Below, in pieces: positions 12,431 to 12,543 of a stretch of DNA of 12,543 nt. The first letter of the stretch is position 1. Every line of letters begins with the position of its first letter. This DNA is from Anaerolineae bacterium. GTDB lineage: Bacteria; Chloroflexota; Anaerolineae; B4-G1. The DNA lies in the NCBI GenBank assembly GCA_030620125.1, contig JAUXFI010000035.1, forward strand, positions 1 to 12,543, written 5' to 3'. The notes under the pieces are model-generated. The model did no database searches. It saw only the letters and a program-made list of their open reading frames with translations, and was not told the origin of the DNA. Position numbers and translations under genes: made by a program.

Positions 12431-12543
12431 CTTTGGGAGTTTGCGTGGATGACGTATCGGAGTCCCGAACTTGTTCGGGTTCTTCGCGTGGCGCCCCCAA
12501 CAAGTTGGGGAGTCCGATACCCTGACCACGCGAAATCCCAAAG
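12431..12543. repeat. Long imperfect inverted repeat reaching the window end
   Basis: From 12431 the sequence reads CTTTGGGAGTTTGCGTGG, and the reverse complement of the window end reads CTTTGGGATTTCGCGTGG. The match continues through GTATCGGA.CTCCC.AACTTGTT.GG for about 48 bp on each side around a centre near 12487. Small internal hairpins CCCGAA/TTCGGG and CCCCAAC/GTTGGGG lie near the centre. It is non-coding and may extend past 12543, so its true ends are unknown. Confidence 0.75.

Overview
The window looks like a chromosomal stretch from a high-GC, non-proteobacterial, free-living bacterium. The gene content suggests Chloroflexota (Anaerolineae-like): a KAP NTPase fused to a formylglycine-generating-enzyme (FGE) type domain, a paired M16 peptidase operon, small DUF7718/DUF5647-type proteins, and many short interspersed inverted repeats between genes. 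That assignment is an inference from gene content and repeat style; there is no rRNA or other phylogenetic marker here.

Layout. 1-412 is non-coding and holds a 65-bp direct repeat and hairpins. 413-2725 (minus) is a 770-aa KAP P-loop NTPase with a C-terminal FGE/C-type-lectin-fold domain. It is divergent from 2963-5567 (plus), two M16 zinc-peptidase-family genes: the first has the HxxEH metal site and the second has lost it. acpS (5674-6048) follows, separated only by a 101-bp inverted-repeat unit. A two-gene cassette of small proteins (6167-6728) has its own promoter. A housekeeping run trpS, a MazG-like NTP pyrophosphohydrolase, and dtd (6870-8709) comes next: tryptophan charging, nucleotide-pool cleaning and D-aminoacyl-tRNA proofreading. 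A MITE-like insertion with a 10-bp target duplication (8800-8959) precedes a GNAT-family gene (9007-10155).

The right part is regulatory and repeat-rich. It contains a 37-aa single-membrane-segment protein on the minus strand (10178-10291), a nested inverted-repeat element (10409-10560), and a thioredoxin-fold protein that has lost its redox cysteines (10612-10980, minus). Sharing a -35 region with the latter is a consensus promoter driving a roughly 165-nt RNA. This RNA carries a 33-codon ORF with a strong ribosome binding site, folds into a closed long-range stem, and ends in an intrinsic terminator. A second, near-identical terminator stem stands before a tandem GNAT gene (11330-12346). 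The window ends inside a long inverted repeat (12431-12543).

The most unusual observations are: the compact promoter-sORF-hairpin-tandem-terminator unit at 11035-11299; two separate divergent promoter pairs whose -35 boxes overlap (near 2811 and 11038); the same 15-bp inverted repeat bounding two different ~100-bp interiors (5567-5667 and 10434-10531), one of which supplies the acpS ribosome binding site; and the KAP-FGE fusion. All calls were made by reading the sequence; no database search or folding program was run.
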